Below, piece by piece: positions 1 to 9,900 of a stretch of DNA of 64,000 nt. The DNA lies in NCBI GenBank assembly GCA_032716605.1, contig CM064580.1, positions 32,500,728 through 32,564,727 of the forward strand, in the 5' to 3' direction. The translations under genes were made by a program, and so were the position numbers. The stretch comes from Paralithodes platypus. Taxonomy: Eukaryota; Arthropoda; Malacostraca; Decapoda; Lithodidae. How positions within the stretch are numbered: position 1 is the first letter of the stretch; each line of letters opens with the position of its first letter. Below the pieces are notes generated by a model. It saw only the letters and a program-made list of their open reading frames with translations. It was not told where the DNA came from and made no database searches.

Positions 1-293
1 GGCCCCGAAATCATTGACGATATGCCTCTTAATAAAATAGCCTCCTTTCAAGCGCCTGCGGGTAGCCAGTTTGAAACTCCCGCCGCGGGGAAATAGAGTA
101 CTACATCATAAGTGTAACGCTACTTCTCTTATGGAATCGTCTTATGATTGGGGAAACGAAAAAAACTTCGGAAAAAATTAAAGAGAAAAAATAAACTCAA
201 AACTTGTTTTGCTATAGCTTTCCATCTCGTGGATTTCTTGCGCGTGGATTCTAGCCGTCCATACCGTGGCAAGCGAGACGCCATTCTGCCTTC
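1..293. repeat. DIRS inverted terminal repeat, 3' side of the element
   Basis: This stretch is the reverse complement, with scattered mismatches and a small indel, of 18,624-18,928. Shared landmarks include the runs around 40-100 (AGCCTCCTTTCAAGC and CCAGTTTGAAACTCCCGC) and 195-260 (the TTGTTTTGCTATAGC block). Similarity stops after CCATTCTGCCTTC at 293. Confidence 0.85.
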
Positions 294-360
294 ACTGACA
301 TATTAAGAATAAACTTAAGATATCAACGAATGGGAAGGGGATGAAAGGGAGGGCCCTACC

Positions 361-470
361 TCGTCAATGATTTCGGGGCCACTACTAAATATTAGATTTT
401 CATTCTTCCCTCCGGGACTCAAACCAATAATTTATTAGTGGCTCCTCCATTATTGACGATATGCCTGAAA
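361..470. repeat. DIRS internal complementary region
   Basis: Bases 361-380 are an exact reverse complement of bases 1-20. Bases 441-469 match the outer end of the other terminal repeat (18,900-18,928, reverse complement) with a few differences. The two end sequences lie close together in one block, as in the circle-junction template of DIRS elements. About 60 bp of unrelated sequence separates them. Confidence 0.7.
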
Positions 471-760
471 TCTTAAGACTGGAGGGGGACATTCGTAATA
501 ATATCAAACCACTAACAATACCATAGGTAGAGACAAAGAATCGCACATCAAATTTGAGTTCTTTATTGTTTACATACAATATAGTATACAAAATATAAAA
601 GGATAGAAAGCAATGCGTTACTTCGAAGAAGATCTGCTTTAAACATATGATAAGATTCTAGTCTCGAGATTCATAAAGTTGTTGTCAGGGAACAAAAATC
701 TATTCCTGATCAACATATCTTTTTGTCCTTAAACTTATTTGTACATTGTTATATAATTTG
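471..760. other. DIRS non-coding region between recombinase and terminal repeat
   Basis: This is AT-rich sequence with no supported gene. It ends in the 11-bp target duplication TATATAATTTG (750-760) of the LINE that follows. The same 11 bp recur at 4,811-4,821, where the DIRS sequence resumes. Confidence 0.5.
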
Positions 761-1644
761 AATATGCCCCACGTGCCTTCTGCATGTCGTAAGAGGCGAC
801 TAAAGAGGTTGGGTCGGTGGGCTGCGACCCCCACCCGGAAAAAAATACGTAGCAACGATAAGCGAACAACCAGCCTCGGATGCGGATGAACCCTATGTTA
901 ATTAACCCAGACCGACTATGGACAAGCCTACGGACATTCTGAGAATAGGTACATGGAACGTGAGTGGCATGAATGATGGCACAAACGAGAGAGAGGTACT
1001 GGAAGTGTTAGTGAATGCCAGGCTGGATGTATGTGGAATGACGGAGACCAAATGGAAGGGTACAGATGTGAGAGAGTGGGAGTGTGGAATGGGTGTGTGT
1101 GCTGGAGTGAGTGAGGGAGCAGCGAGAGAAGGTGCATGTTTGTTTGTAAGTAACTAATGGAAGGAGTGTGTAAGAAAATATGGGTCTGTGGGTTCAAGGA
1201 TTGTGTGGGTGAGACTGAAAGTAGGAATACAAACGTGGGTGATTGTGTGTGTGTATGCTCCGACAGAGGATAAACTTGTAAGAGAGAAAGAGGAGTTCTG
1301 GGTGAATGTGGAGGCGTGCCTGGATAAGTTTGACAAGAACAAAAGAATATTTCTGATTGGGGATATGAATGGTAAGGTGGGTGATAGGAAAGTTGATGGA
1401 GTGGTGGGAGGGTGGGGGGTACCGTCAGAGGTGAATGGGAATGGTAGTGCCCTTGTGGACACATGTGTGGGGAGGAGGTTGTGGATAGCCAACACCTTCT
1501 TCCGACACAGAATGATACACGGGTACACATGGAAAGTGGTGTGGACGATGAAGGATAAGACAGTGCTGGAACGAAAGTCACTGATTGATTATATATGTGT
1601 GGATGAAAGAATGAAGACATCTGTGATGCATGCTAGGGTGTATA

Positions 1645-1810
1645 TAGTAGGGGAGCTAGCAAACATTTGTATTACATCTCGAGTACAAAAGGTTTGAGTA
1701 CTGGAATTTATTGATAGTCTATTGGAGATCCCCAATCGGTGATTCTTAAGTTTTATAATTGGTGCATTTGGTAGTAGGAGCCCCTTATAAATAATTTCCC
1801 ATAAGAGTTC
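1645..1810. other. Unassigned sequence inside LINE copy 1
   Basis: LINE homology ends after GGGTGTATA at about 1,645 and does not resume before the MITE at 1,811. The segment has no recognisable motif. It may be filler from the event that deleted the endonuclease-RT linker. Confidence 0.4.
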
Positions 1811-2753
1811 TTAACCCTTAATTAGCGGCTTGATACATACATCGTTGTAGAGTTTGACTAGTACGACATAGGTCGAGTGGCAATTTCAGCACGTAATGTT
1901 GCTGAGAGAGAGAGACAAGTGGTGGCAGGAGACTAGCCAGCGTATGACTGCTCCAGACCACCGCGGCGAACCTACTGACACGAATCTCAGCTCCCTCCTC
2001 CCTCTCTCACTCGCTATATACGGAATTGTATCGGGAAAGTGGCTAATTACCTGCTTTTTGCACTCGCGTTGCACGGTTATTGCAAGAAACTAGCCATCAT
2101 AAAAGGATCGTTATGGTGTCATTCGAAAGCTCTGTTTATGCCCTTTCAGGGATAGATACTTGTTTTACGTTCTGGGTCTTATTTAGGCATGAAAATGATC
2201 ACGTAAACAGCCCTATTTTGGCTAAAAACACCCCGCTGGGCAGTACACATAAATAAACCGCATAGGCCGCTCGTAAGGTGTTAAACATGTATTTTTGCTT
2301 GATACTGTACATCGTTGTAGAGTTTGACTAGTACGACATAGGTCGAGTGGCAATTTCAGCACGTAATGTTGCTGAGAGAGAGACAAGTGGTGGCAGGAGA
2401 GTAGCGAGCGTATGACTGCTCCAGACCACCGCGGCGAACCTACTGACACGAATCTCAGCTCCCTCCTCCCTCTCTCACTCGCTATATACGGAATTGTATC
2501 GGGAAAGTGGCTAATTACCTGCTTTTTGCACTCGCGTTGCACGGTTATTGCAAGAAAACTAGCCATCATAAAAGGATCGTTATGGTGTCATTCGAAAGCT
2601 CTGTTTATGCCCTTTCAGGAATAGATACTTGTTTTACGTTCTGGGTCTTATTTAGGCATGAAAATGATCACGTAAACAGCCCTATTTTGGCTAAAAACAC
2701 CCCGCTGGGCGGTACATATAAATAAACCGCATAGGCCGCTAAAGAAGGGTTAA
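1811..2753. mobile_element. TTAA MITE family B, internally duplicated copy
   Basis: The copy is bounded by TTAA at both ends (1,811-1,814 and 2,750-2,753) with CCCTT...AAGGG termini. The body is present twice in tandem with a period of about 469 bp (ACATCGTTGTAGAGTTTGAC at 1,840 and 2,309). Other copies lie at 36,453-36,940 and 57,347-57,834. The right junction resumes LINE sequence at a TTAA that copy 2 of the LINE still has as TTTAAGGA, which supports insertion at that site. It encodes no transposase. Confidence 0.8.
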
Positions 2754-4821
2754 GGAAGATATCTGTGCAGCATGTGAGGAGGTGTGTGGAGTGAGGAGAA
2801 GAGGGAGGGGAGTGAAAGGTACAGCATGGTGGACAGAAAATGTAAAAATAGCTGTGGAAGACAAAAAGAAAGCGTATAGAGAGTGGCTGGGTAGTAGAGG
2901 GAATGAAGATTTGGAGAGGCAGAAATGAGCGAGGTACGTGGAGAGAAAGTGAGTGGTGAAGAGAGTAGTGAAGGAAAGTAAGAGAAAATTAGATGAGGAA
3001 TTTGGAAGGAATCTGAGTGTAAAATGGAGGGAGTGTAAGAAACTGTTTTGGAAAGAAGTCAAGAAAGTTAGGGAAGGTAGCAAGGGAAACAGTAAGGGTG
3101 TGAAAGATAAGACTGGGAGAATGCTAGCCGAGAAGCAAGAGAGAGTCGAAAGATGGAGGGAGTACTTCAATGAGTTGCTAAATGTAAGGAATGAAGAGCC
3201 AGCAAACATAGTTGGATATGGTATGGGAGGGAGAAGAGGAGAAGTAGTGGAGGAGGAGGTGGGGATCAGGAGGTCAGAAGTGTGGGAAGCCATGAAAAGA
3301 GTGAAGTTGGGGAAAGCACCAGGAACAGATGGAGTGTGTGGGAAATGTTGAGGTATGGTGGTGAGATACTGATCGAATGGGTATGGAAAATGTGCAAACT
3401 AGCATGGGAGAAGGGGAATGCACCCGATGACTGGAAGACTGGCATAATAGTCCCCCTATATAAGGGCAAAGGGGAAAGAGGAGTGTGTGGTAACCACCGA
3501 GGAATATGTCTTTTAAGTGTAGTAGGGAAGGTGTACAGTAGGGTAGTGATTGAGAGAGTGAGAGTGAGAACGGAGAAATGGATAGGCGACGAGCAGGTAG
3601 GTTTTAGGAAGGGAAGAGGATGTGCAGATCAGATGTTTACCCTGAATTGTGTTGTGGAGAAATATCTGGAGAAACAACAAAAGGTGTATGTTGCCTTTAT
3701 GGATTTGGAGAAGGCCTATGACAGAGTGGATTGAGAAGGCATGTGGAAAGTACTTAGAATATACAGAGTAGATGGCAAGTTGCTGAAAGCAGTGAAGAGC
3801 ATGTATGAGGGTTCAAAGGTGGCAGTATGTGTGGAGAATGAGCAGAGCGAGTTCTTTGACCTGAGTGTTGGGTTGAAACAGGGGTGTGTGATGTCCCCGT
3901 GGTTGTTTACTGTATATATGGACGGAGTCATGAAAGAAATACTAGGAAGGGCAGTGGATGTTGGTGTATCGCTGAAAAGGGAGGGAAATGAATGGATGCT
4001 GCCTATACTGCTGTTTGCGGATGACACAGTTCTGATGAGCGAAAATTAATGGGAGTTGCAGGGTCTGGTAAATGAGTTTGGAATAGTGTGCGAAAAACGG
4101 AATTTGAAGGTAAATGCGGGGAAGAGCAAGGTTATGGTCTTCGAAGGGGGTGAAGTCACAGAGTGTGAGGTGAAGTTGAACGGTCAGGCTACGGAGATCG
4201 TCAACTCTTTTAAGTATCTGGGCAGTGTGTTGAGTAAAGATGGGACTGTGGATGAAGAAGTGCGGGAGAGTGTGCAACAGGGGAAGAGGGTTGTAGGAAC
4301 GTTGAAAGCAGTAACAAGAAATAGAGTGGTCAGTATGGAAGTGAAGAAATCCTTGCATGACAGTGTGGTAATCCCGACACTAACTTACGGAAGCGAAGCA
4401 TGGACGTTCGTGGAGAGACTCAGACCAAGAGTGAGAGCGGGGAAATGAGTTACTTGAGAAGTGCGTGTGAGTTACATGGAGGGATAGACAGACGAATGAG
4501 GAACTAAGAAGGAGGTGTGGTGTGGAGGTAGATGTGCTGGAAAGTGTGAAAAGGAACAACTTGAGATGGTTCGGCCATATGGAATGTTTGGGAAGCGAGA
4601 GAATGACAAAGAGGTTTACGAGAGCGAGGTGGAAGGACAGAAAGGGAGAGGTAGACCGAAGGAGAGGTGGAAGGATGGAGTGAGGAAGTATATGAATGAA
4701 GGCGGTGCGGGTTGGGAGGAGGGGCGTCGACTGACTGGGGACAGAAGTGCATGGGGGTGGTTCGTTCGTGGCCACCCCTTCGGGGATCAGGGCGTCAGGC
4801 AATAGATAGATATATAATTTG

Positions 4822-5029
4822 TAAATTTTAACTAAAGTTGCAACTAATATTGATATCTTTACATAGAAAAATATTTTAGAGCTGTAAAACCAGCTCAACT
4901 TATAAAGTATCACAGCTCGTGAACTTATCACATCCTCCGGCAGAGGGGCTCTCAGGGTCTTGGGGCTTACCTGCATCCCCCCCCCCTTTTTTCTTAAAGA
5001 TTAAACTTAGTAAATAATAGCATGATGAC
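4822..5029. other. DIRS non-coding sequence downstream of the recombinase
   Basis: This AT-rich stretch contains a C10/T6 homopolymer at 4,976-4,992 and no supported gene. It resumes the DIRS sequence directly after the LINE target duplication. Confidence 0.4.
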
Positions 5030-5342
5030 TCATGAGATCCTCTGTCGTAAAGCTACATAGGCTTGCTTTGGTTTGTCCAGGGCCACCGACAGGTATCGTG
5101 TCAGGAATGTATGATTTGAAGCCCACAAATTAGTGTTAGCTATGTTATCAATCGAATAATTTTGTAAGAATCTGAGACAGCCCACTTTCTGATGTCATGG
5201 GCTCTGCCCACTACGCCGGGATTACTTTCCCTAATGACTTCTACGAGTAAGGAGGCCAATCTTCTTCTCGTGACGCGAGTACTTGTGTTGGTGACCCATA
5301 AGGCTCCTGGTTGTTGAGGTTTTGCTACCCTCATAAACTTTA
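5030..5342 (-). pseudogene. DIRS tyrosine recombinase, C-terminal part
   Basis: This part encodes the C-terminal catalytic half of the recombinase that excises and integrates circular DIRS DNA. Visible residues are the HxxR-type motif (AHDIRKW, near 5,200) and, downstream in another frame, a region with the probable nucleophile tyrosine (TFLTRYL, near 5,090). The two are separated by a frameshift at about 5,160 that looks like loss of one A from an A-run, because adding one A joins the frames. The product stops at 5,030. It is separated from the preceding part of the gene by the MITE at 5,343-5,788. Removing that MITE with one TTAA joins the frames exactly. Confidence 0.75.
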
Positions 5343-5788
5343 TTAACCCGTACAGCCCCAGCGACGCGCCTGACGCGTCGGCGATGTATGTAACGCACAG
5401 CCCCAGAGACGCGCCTGGCGCGTCACCCTAATTGCGCCGACCGTAACCTCAGGTGTAGCCACTCAAGAGGGCTCAGATTTGTATGGGAACTGTGTACGTA
5501 TCCCACGCAACCGTGCCGATGGTTGAAAACTCTCAAAGTCCACGTGCGTGCGCGCGAGCGCGCAAAAACCTGTTTTTTGGGGATAATTGCCTTCAATTTT
5601 TTACTCTTATAAAATCCGTTTTCGGGGGCTCTGTAGGACCATTTTTTAAGCTTTTTGAGCGGTTTTTCGTGGTTTTTCCTTCATTCCTAACCCATTCGCT
5701 ATTGTTTCTGGAATAAAACCATTTTTTGAAAACCGGCCGGGTTCTGGTGCGCAAACATTACAAAACTAGCCGGGGCTCCACGGGTTAA
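5343..5788. mobile_element. TTAA MITE family A, copy 1 (piggyBac type)
   Basis: The copy is flanked by TTAA (5,343-5,346 and 5,785-5,788) with CCCGT...ACGGG termini. Just inside the left end lie two tandem ~45-bp units, each with a palindrome (GACGCG..CGCGTC) preceded by AGCCCCAG. An inverted, diverged copy is at 41,328-41,772. It has no coding capacity. It sits in the DIRS recombinase gene, and removing it with one TTAA restores that reading frame, so it inserted after the DIRS element. Confidence 0.85.
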
Positions 5789-6272
5789 AGCCTGCACCGG
5801 GCACAAAATGTGATTCGTATGTCCGCATTTAAGTGCCGGTACCGTAAATTCTGGAAATACATGATCACAGTGTTCGTTCTTAGCTACGCACGTGGGAGAC
5901 GGAGTGATCCGTAAATACTCATTCAATCTCCCAAACCTGAGGCAATTAGGTTCGTTGCTCATCGCCGCCAGCTCAGATACCCTGTTTCCTGTCGCCAAAG
6001 CCATAAGGAACACAGCCTTCTTTAGTAATGATTCAAAGTCTGGCGTATTATTATATTTGCGCGAATGAAGCAAAGATAAAGCTTTGTCCAGCGACCAGGT
6101 AGGCATGAGCTGCCGTGGTGGTGGGCGTAGTTTGAAACATGCTCTCATGAACCCTTTCTCCTCCTCCTGCGGTATGGTTAGACCGGTAAGGTTGTAAAAG
6201 AGGTTTCTAATGGCAGATAAGTGATTCTTTAGTGTAACTACAGAAAGGCGTTTTTGCTCAAACAAATAATCT
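5789..6272 (-). pseudogene. DIRS tyrosine recombinase, central part
   Basis: This part carries the core-binding and first catalytic segments of the recombinase. It includes the first catalytic arginine in GNRVSEL (near 6,000), a motif shared by tyrosine recombinases of DIRS elements. The frame is open from the LINE copy 2 junction at 6,272 to the MITE junction at 5,788. Upstream sequence of the same gene continues at 9,485 on the far side of LINE copy 2. Confidence 0.8.
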
Positions 6273-9200
6273 ATCTATCTATCTATTGCCTGACGCCGTG
6301 ATCCCCGAAGGGGTGGCCACGAACGAACCGCCCCCATGCACCTCTGTCCCCAGTCAGACGACGCCCCTCCCCCCAACCAGCACCACCTTCGTTCATGTAC
6401 TTCCTCACTCCATCCTTCCACCTCATATTCGGTCTACCTCTCCCCCTCTGTCCCTCCACCTCGCTCTCATACACCCTCTTAGTCATTCTCTCGCTTTCCA
6501 TACGTTCCGTATGGCCGAACCATCTCAAGTTGTTCCTTTTCACACTTTCCAGCACATCTACCTCCACACCACACCTCCTTCTTACTTCCTCATTAGTCTG
6601 TCTATCCCTCCATGTAACTCCGCACGCACTCCTTAAGTAATTCATTTCCACTGCTCTCACTCTTGGTCTGAGTCTCTCAACCAACGTCCATGCTTCGCTT
6701 CCGTAAGTCAGTGTCGGGATTACCACACTGTCATGCAAGGACTTCTTCACTTCCATACTGACCACCCTATTTCTTGTTACTGCTTTTAGCGTTCCTACAA
6801 CCCTCTTCCCCTGTTGTACCCTCTCCCGCACCTCTTCATCCATAGTCCCATCTTTACTCAACACACTGCCCAGATACTTAAAAGAGTTGACGATCTCCAT
6901 AGCCTGACCGTTCAGCTTCACCTCACACTCTGTGACTTCACCCCTTTCGAAGACCATAACCTTGCTCTTCCCCGTATTTACCTTCAAATTCCGTTTTTCG
7001 CACACTGTTCCAAACTCATTTACCAGACCCTGCAACTCCCATTCATTATCACTCATCAGAACTGTATCATCCGCAAACAGCAGTATAGGTAGCTTCCACT
7101 CAATTCCCTCCCTTTTCAGCGATACACCAACATCCACTGCTCTTGATAGTATTTCTTTCATAACTCCATCCATATATACAGTAAACAACCACGGGGACAT
7201 CACACACCCCTGTTTCAAACCAACATTCAGGTCAAAGAACTCGCTCTGCTCACTCTCCACACGTACTGCCGCCTTTGCACCCTCATACATGCTCTTCACT
7301 GCTTTCAGCAACTTGCCCTCTACTCCGTATATTCTAAGTACTTTCCACAAACCTTCTCTATCCACTCTGTCATAGGCCTTCTCCAAGTCCATAAAGGCAA
7401 CATACACCTTTTGTTTCTTCTTCAGATACTTCTCCACAACACAATTCAGGGTAAAAATCTGATCTACACATCCTCTTCCCTTCCTAAAACCTCCCTGCTC
7501 GTCGCCTATCCATTTCTCCGTTCTCACTCTCACTCTCTCAATCACTACCCTACTGTATACCTTCCCTACTACGCTTAGAAGACATATTCCTCGGTGGTTA
7601 CCACACACTCCTCTTTCCCCTTTGCCCTTATATAGGGGGACTATTATGCCAGTCTTCCAGTCATCGGGTGCACTCCCCTTCTCCCATGCTAGTTTGCACA
7701 TTTTCCATACCCATTCTATCACTATCTCACCACCATACCTCAACATTTCCCCACACACTCCATCTGTTCCTGGTGCTTTCCCCAACTTCACTCTTTTCAT
7801 GGCTTCCCACACTTCTGACCTCCTGATCCCCACCTCCTCCTCCACTACTTCTCTTCTTCTCCCTCCCATACCATATCCAGCTATGTTTGCTGGCTCTTCA
7901 TTCCTTTCATTTAGCAACTCACTGAAGTACTCCCTCCATCTTTCGACTCTCTCTTGCTTCTCGGCTAGCATTCTCCCATTCTTATCTTTCACACCCTTAC
8001 TGTTTCCCTTGCTACCTTCCCTAACTTTCTTGACTTCTTTCCAGAACAGTTTCTTACTCTCCCTCCATTTTACACTCAGATTCCTTCCAAATTCCTCATC
8101 TACTCTTCTCTTACTTTCCTTCACTACTCTCTTCACCACCCTCTTACTCTCCACGTACCTCGCTCGTTTCTGTCTCTCGGAATCTTCATTCCCTCTGCTA
8201 CCCAACCACTCTCTATATGCTTTCTTCTTTTCTTCCACAGCTATTCGTACCTCTTCTGTCCACCATGCTGTACCTTTCACTCCCCTCCCTCTTCTCCTCA
8301 CGCCACACACCTCCTCACATGCTGCACAGATCTCATCCTTAAACACCTTGCTCATCTCCTCCACTTCCTCCATAACTTCCAGGTCGAACCCACCTAGTCG
8401 TCTTTCCACTGCTCTCCTGTACTCCTCCCTGATTTCCTCCTCCTGCAACCTCTCCACCCTCCTCACCATTCCACCCTCCTCTCGCCTCCCTCCCGCTCTC
8501 CTCACCCACTTCTTTTGTATCCTAACCTTAGCTACCACTACATAATGATCAGACAGACCCCCTCCAATACCCCTATACACCCTAGCATCCATCACAGATT
8601 TCATCATTCGTTCATCCACACATACATAATCAATCAATGACTTTCGTTCCACCACTGTCTTATCCTTCATCGTCAACATCCGTTTCCACGTGTACCTGTG
8701 GATCATTCTGTGTCGGAAGAAGGTGTTGGCTATCCACAGCCTCCTCCCAACACATACGTCCACAAGTGCACTACCATTCCCCTTCACCTCTGATGGTACC
8801 CCCCACCCTCCCACCACTCCCTCAACTTTCCTATCACCCACCTTACCATTCATATCCCCAATCAGAAATATTCTTTCGTTCTTGTCAAACTTCTCCAGGC
8901 ACGCCTCCACATTCATCCAGAACTCCTCTTTCTTTCTTTCAAGTATATCCTCTGTCGGGGCATACACGCATACAATCACCCACGTTTGTATTCCTACTTT
9001 CATTCTCACCCACACAATCCTTGAACCCACAGACCCATACTCTCTTACACATTCCTTCCATTTGCTACTTACAAACAAACATGCACCTTCTCTCACTGTT
9101 CCTTCACTCACTCCAGCACACACACCCATTCCACACTCCCACTCTCTCACATCTGAACCTTTCCATTTGGTCTCTGTCATTCCACATACATCCAGCCTGG

Positions 9201-9484
9201 CATTCACTAACACTTCCAGAACCTCTCTCTCTTTTGTGCCATCATTCATGCCACTAACATTCCACGTAGCCATTCTCAGAATGTCCGAAGGCATGTCCTT
9301 AGTCGGTCGTGGTTCGTCAACGTTGGTTCCGTCCGCATCCGAGGCTGTTCGTTCGTTTTTCCTTGCTTCGATATTTTTTCCGGGTGGGGGTCGCAAGCCC
9401 ACCGACCCAACCTCTTTAGTCGCCTTTTACGACACGCAGAAGACACGTGGGGCATATTCTATTCCCTAACCCCCAGGGGGGGTT
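6273..9484 (-). mobile_element. RTE-like LINE, copy 2 (apparently full length)
   Basis: This insertion into the DIRS recombinase gene is flanked by AATAATCT (6,265-6,272 and 9,485-9,492). The 3' tail is a short TAGA repeat (6,271-6,285). The 5' region (9,403-9,484) matches the 5' region of copy 1 and extends about 25 bp further, with a C/G-run stem near 9,470-9,482. At 3.2 kb with an uninterrupted ORF it is the best-preserved element in the window. Confidence 0.9.
6283..9402 (-). CDS. LINE endonuclease-reverse transcriptase polyprotein (1,039 aa), intact
   Basis: This single protein would nick target DNA and reverse transcribe the element's RNA at the nick. The N-terminal third is an apurinic-type endonuclease: ATWNVSGMND (about residues 47-56), TETKW, YAPTED, GDMNGKVGD, and the C-terminal SDH triad member near residue 290. 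The middle is a reverse transcriptase: LGKAPGTDG, GFRKGRGC, MDLEKAYDRVD, LKQGCVMSP, and the catalytic FADDTVLM. A thumb/C-terminal region follows with YGSEAWT, LRWFGHTERM and GRGRPNMRW. No stop or frameshift is present over 3.1 kb, in contrast to copy 1. The true start could be one of several methionines; M41-like starts before the endonuclease are also possible. Clade assignment (RTE-like) is from overall motif pattern, not a tree. Confidence 0.88.
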   Translation of the reverse strand: MGLRPPPGKNIEARKNERTASDADGTNVDEPRPTKDMPSDILRMATWNVSGMNDGTKEREVLEVLVNARLDVCGMTETKWKGSDVREWECGMGVCAGVSEGTVREGACLFVSSKWKECVREYGSVGSRIVWVRMKVGIQTWVIVCVYAPTEDILERKKEEFWMNVEACLEKFDKNERIFLIGDMNGKVGDRKVEGVVGGWGVPSEVKGNGSALVDVCVGRRLWIANTFFRHRMIHRYTWKRMLTMKDKTVVERKSLIDYVCVDERMMKSVMDARVYRGIGGGLSDHYVVVAKVRIQKKWVRRAGGRREEGGMVRRVERLQEEEIREEYRRAVERRLGGFDLEVMEEVEEMSKVFKDEICAACEEVCGVRRRGRGVKGTAWWTEEVRIAVEEKKKAYREWLGSRGNEDSERQKRARYVESKRVVKRVVKESKRRVDEEFGRNLSVKWRESKKLFWKEVKKVREGSKGNSKGVKDKNGRMLAEKQERVERWREYFSELLNERNEEPANIAGYGMGGRRREVVEEEVGIRRSEVWEAMKRVKLGKAPGTDGVCGEMLRYGGEIVIEWVWKMCKLAWEKGSAPDDWKTGIIVPLYKGKGERGVCGNHRGICLLSVVGKVYSRVVIERVRVRTEKWIGDEQGGFRKGRGCVDQIFTLNCVVEKYLKKKQKVYVAFMDLEKAYDRVDREGLWKVLRIYGVEGKLLKAVKSMYEGAKAAVRVESEQSEFFDLNVGLKQGCVMSPWLFTVYMDGVMKEILSRAVDVGVSLKREGIEWKLPILLFADDTVLMSDNEWELQGLVNEFGTVCEKRNLKVNTGKSKVMVFERGEVTECEVKLNGQAMEIVNSFKYLGSVLSKDGTMDEEVRERVQQGKRVVGTLKAVTRNRVVSMEVKKSLHDSVVIPTLTYGSEAWTLVERLRPRVRAVEMNYLRSACGVTWRDRQTNEEVRRRCGVEVDVLESVKRNNLRWFGHTERMESERMTKRVYESEVEGQRGRGRPNMRWKDGVRKYMNEGGAGWGEGRRLTGDRGAWGRFVRGHPFGDHGVRQ

Positions 9485-9900
9485 AATAATCTAAATATTT
9501 AAAGACCAAAGCAACTAATGAGTCTGATTGCGCCGTTTCTACTATCCAGGTTGTAAACGATTTCCAATGAGATTGATATTGTCGCCTGGTAGACAATAGT
9601 ATACTGATTAAGAAATTTATTAGTCACACTCTTCCCGTACTTAGCTAGCCATCTGGCATTTTGAATGTCCATAAGGTAAAAGTCAGCGAGGTCTCTAGGT
9701 TGCCAATTGTCTGCAAGTGGAAGTACGAGACCGGGAGTGACACCGGGTTCTCGCACCACGTTTTTAGCTGGTGGTACCACGCCTGGGCCGGCCAAAGTGG
9801 CGCGATCATCGAGACTAAGCCCCGGTAACCCCGTAGTTTGTAAACTACTTGACACATGAGTGAAGCGTCTGGAGGTGAAAAAAGATAGATTGAATTCCAT
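9485..9900 (-). pseudogene. DIRS tyrosine recombinase, N-terminal part
   Basis: This is the start of the recombinase gene, overlapping the end of the RT-RNase H frame. An open frame covers 9,900-9,499. A second frame covering about 9,570-9,485 reads into the central part across the LINE junction (FKYLDYLFEQKRLS when the LINE and one AATAATCT are removed). The change between the two frames near 9,570 is a frameshift. It encodes the helical SAM-like core-binding domain by position and pattern. Confidence 0.65.

Larger units (their letters stand above)
761..4810 (+). mobile_element. RTE-like LINE, copy 1 (degenerate)
   Basis: This non-LTR retrotransposon is flanked by the perfect 11-bp duplication TATATAATTTG (750-760 and 4,811-4,821) and has an ATAG-type simple tail. 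It encodes an N-terminal apurinic endonuclease (918-1,645, motif GTWNVSG near the start, GDMNGKVGD in the middle) and a reverse transcriptase (about 2,757-4,450, including FADDTVLM). A C-terminal part (to 4,805) contains a GRGRPKERW motif. The product matches the 1,039-residue protein of copy 2 almost throughout. Breaks include a stop at 1,155, further stops and frameshifts near 2,926, 2,950, 3,350, 3,732, 4,047 and 4,446, and loss of about 240 bp between endonuclease and RT. That lost segment is replaced by 1,645-1,810 of unknown origin plus a MITE. Its 5' end is about 25 bp shorter than copy 2. The RTE assignment rests on the C-terminal motifs and the short tail. Confidence 0.85.

Noticed and set aside
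7622..8545. 307-codon plus-strand ORF and other long plus-strand frames over 6,286-9,469
   Set aside because: They are antisense shadows of the intact LINE ORF, Ser/Leu/Pro-rich as expected from its purine-rich coding strand.
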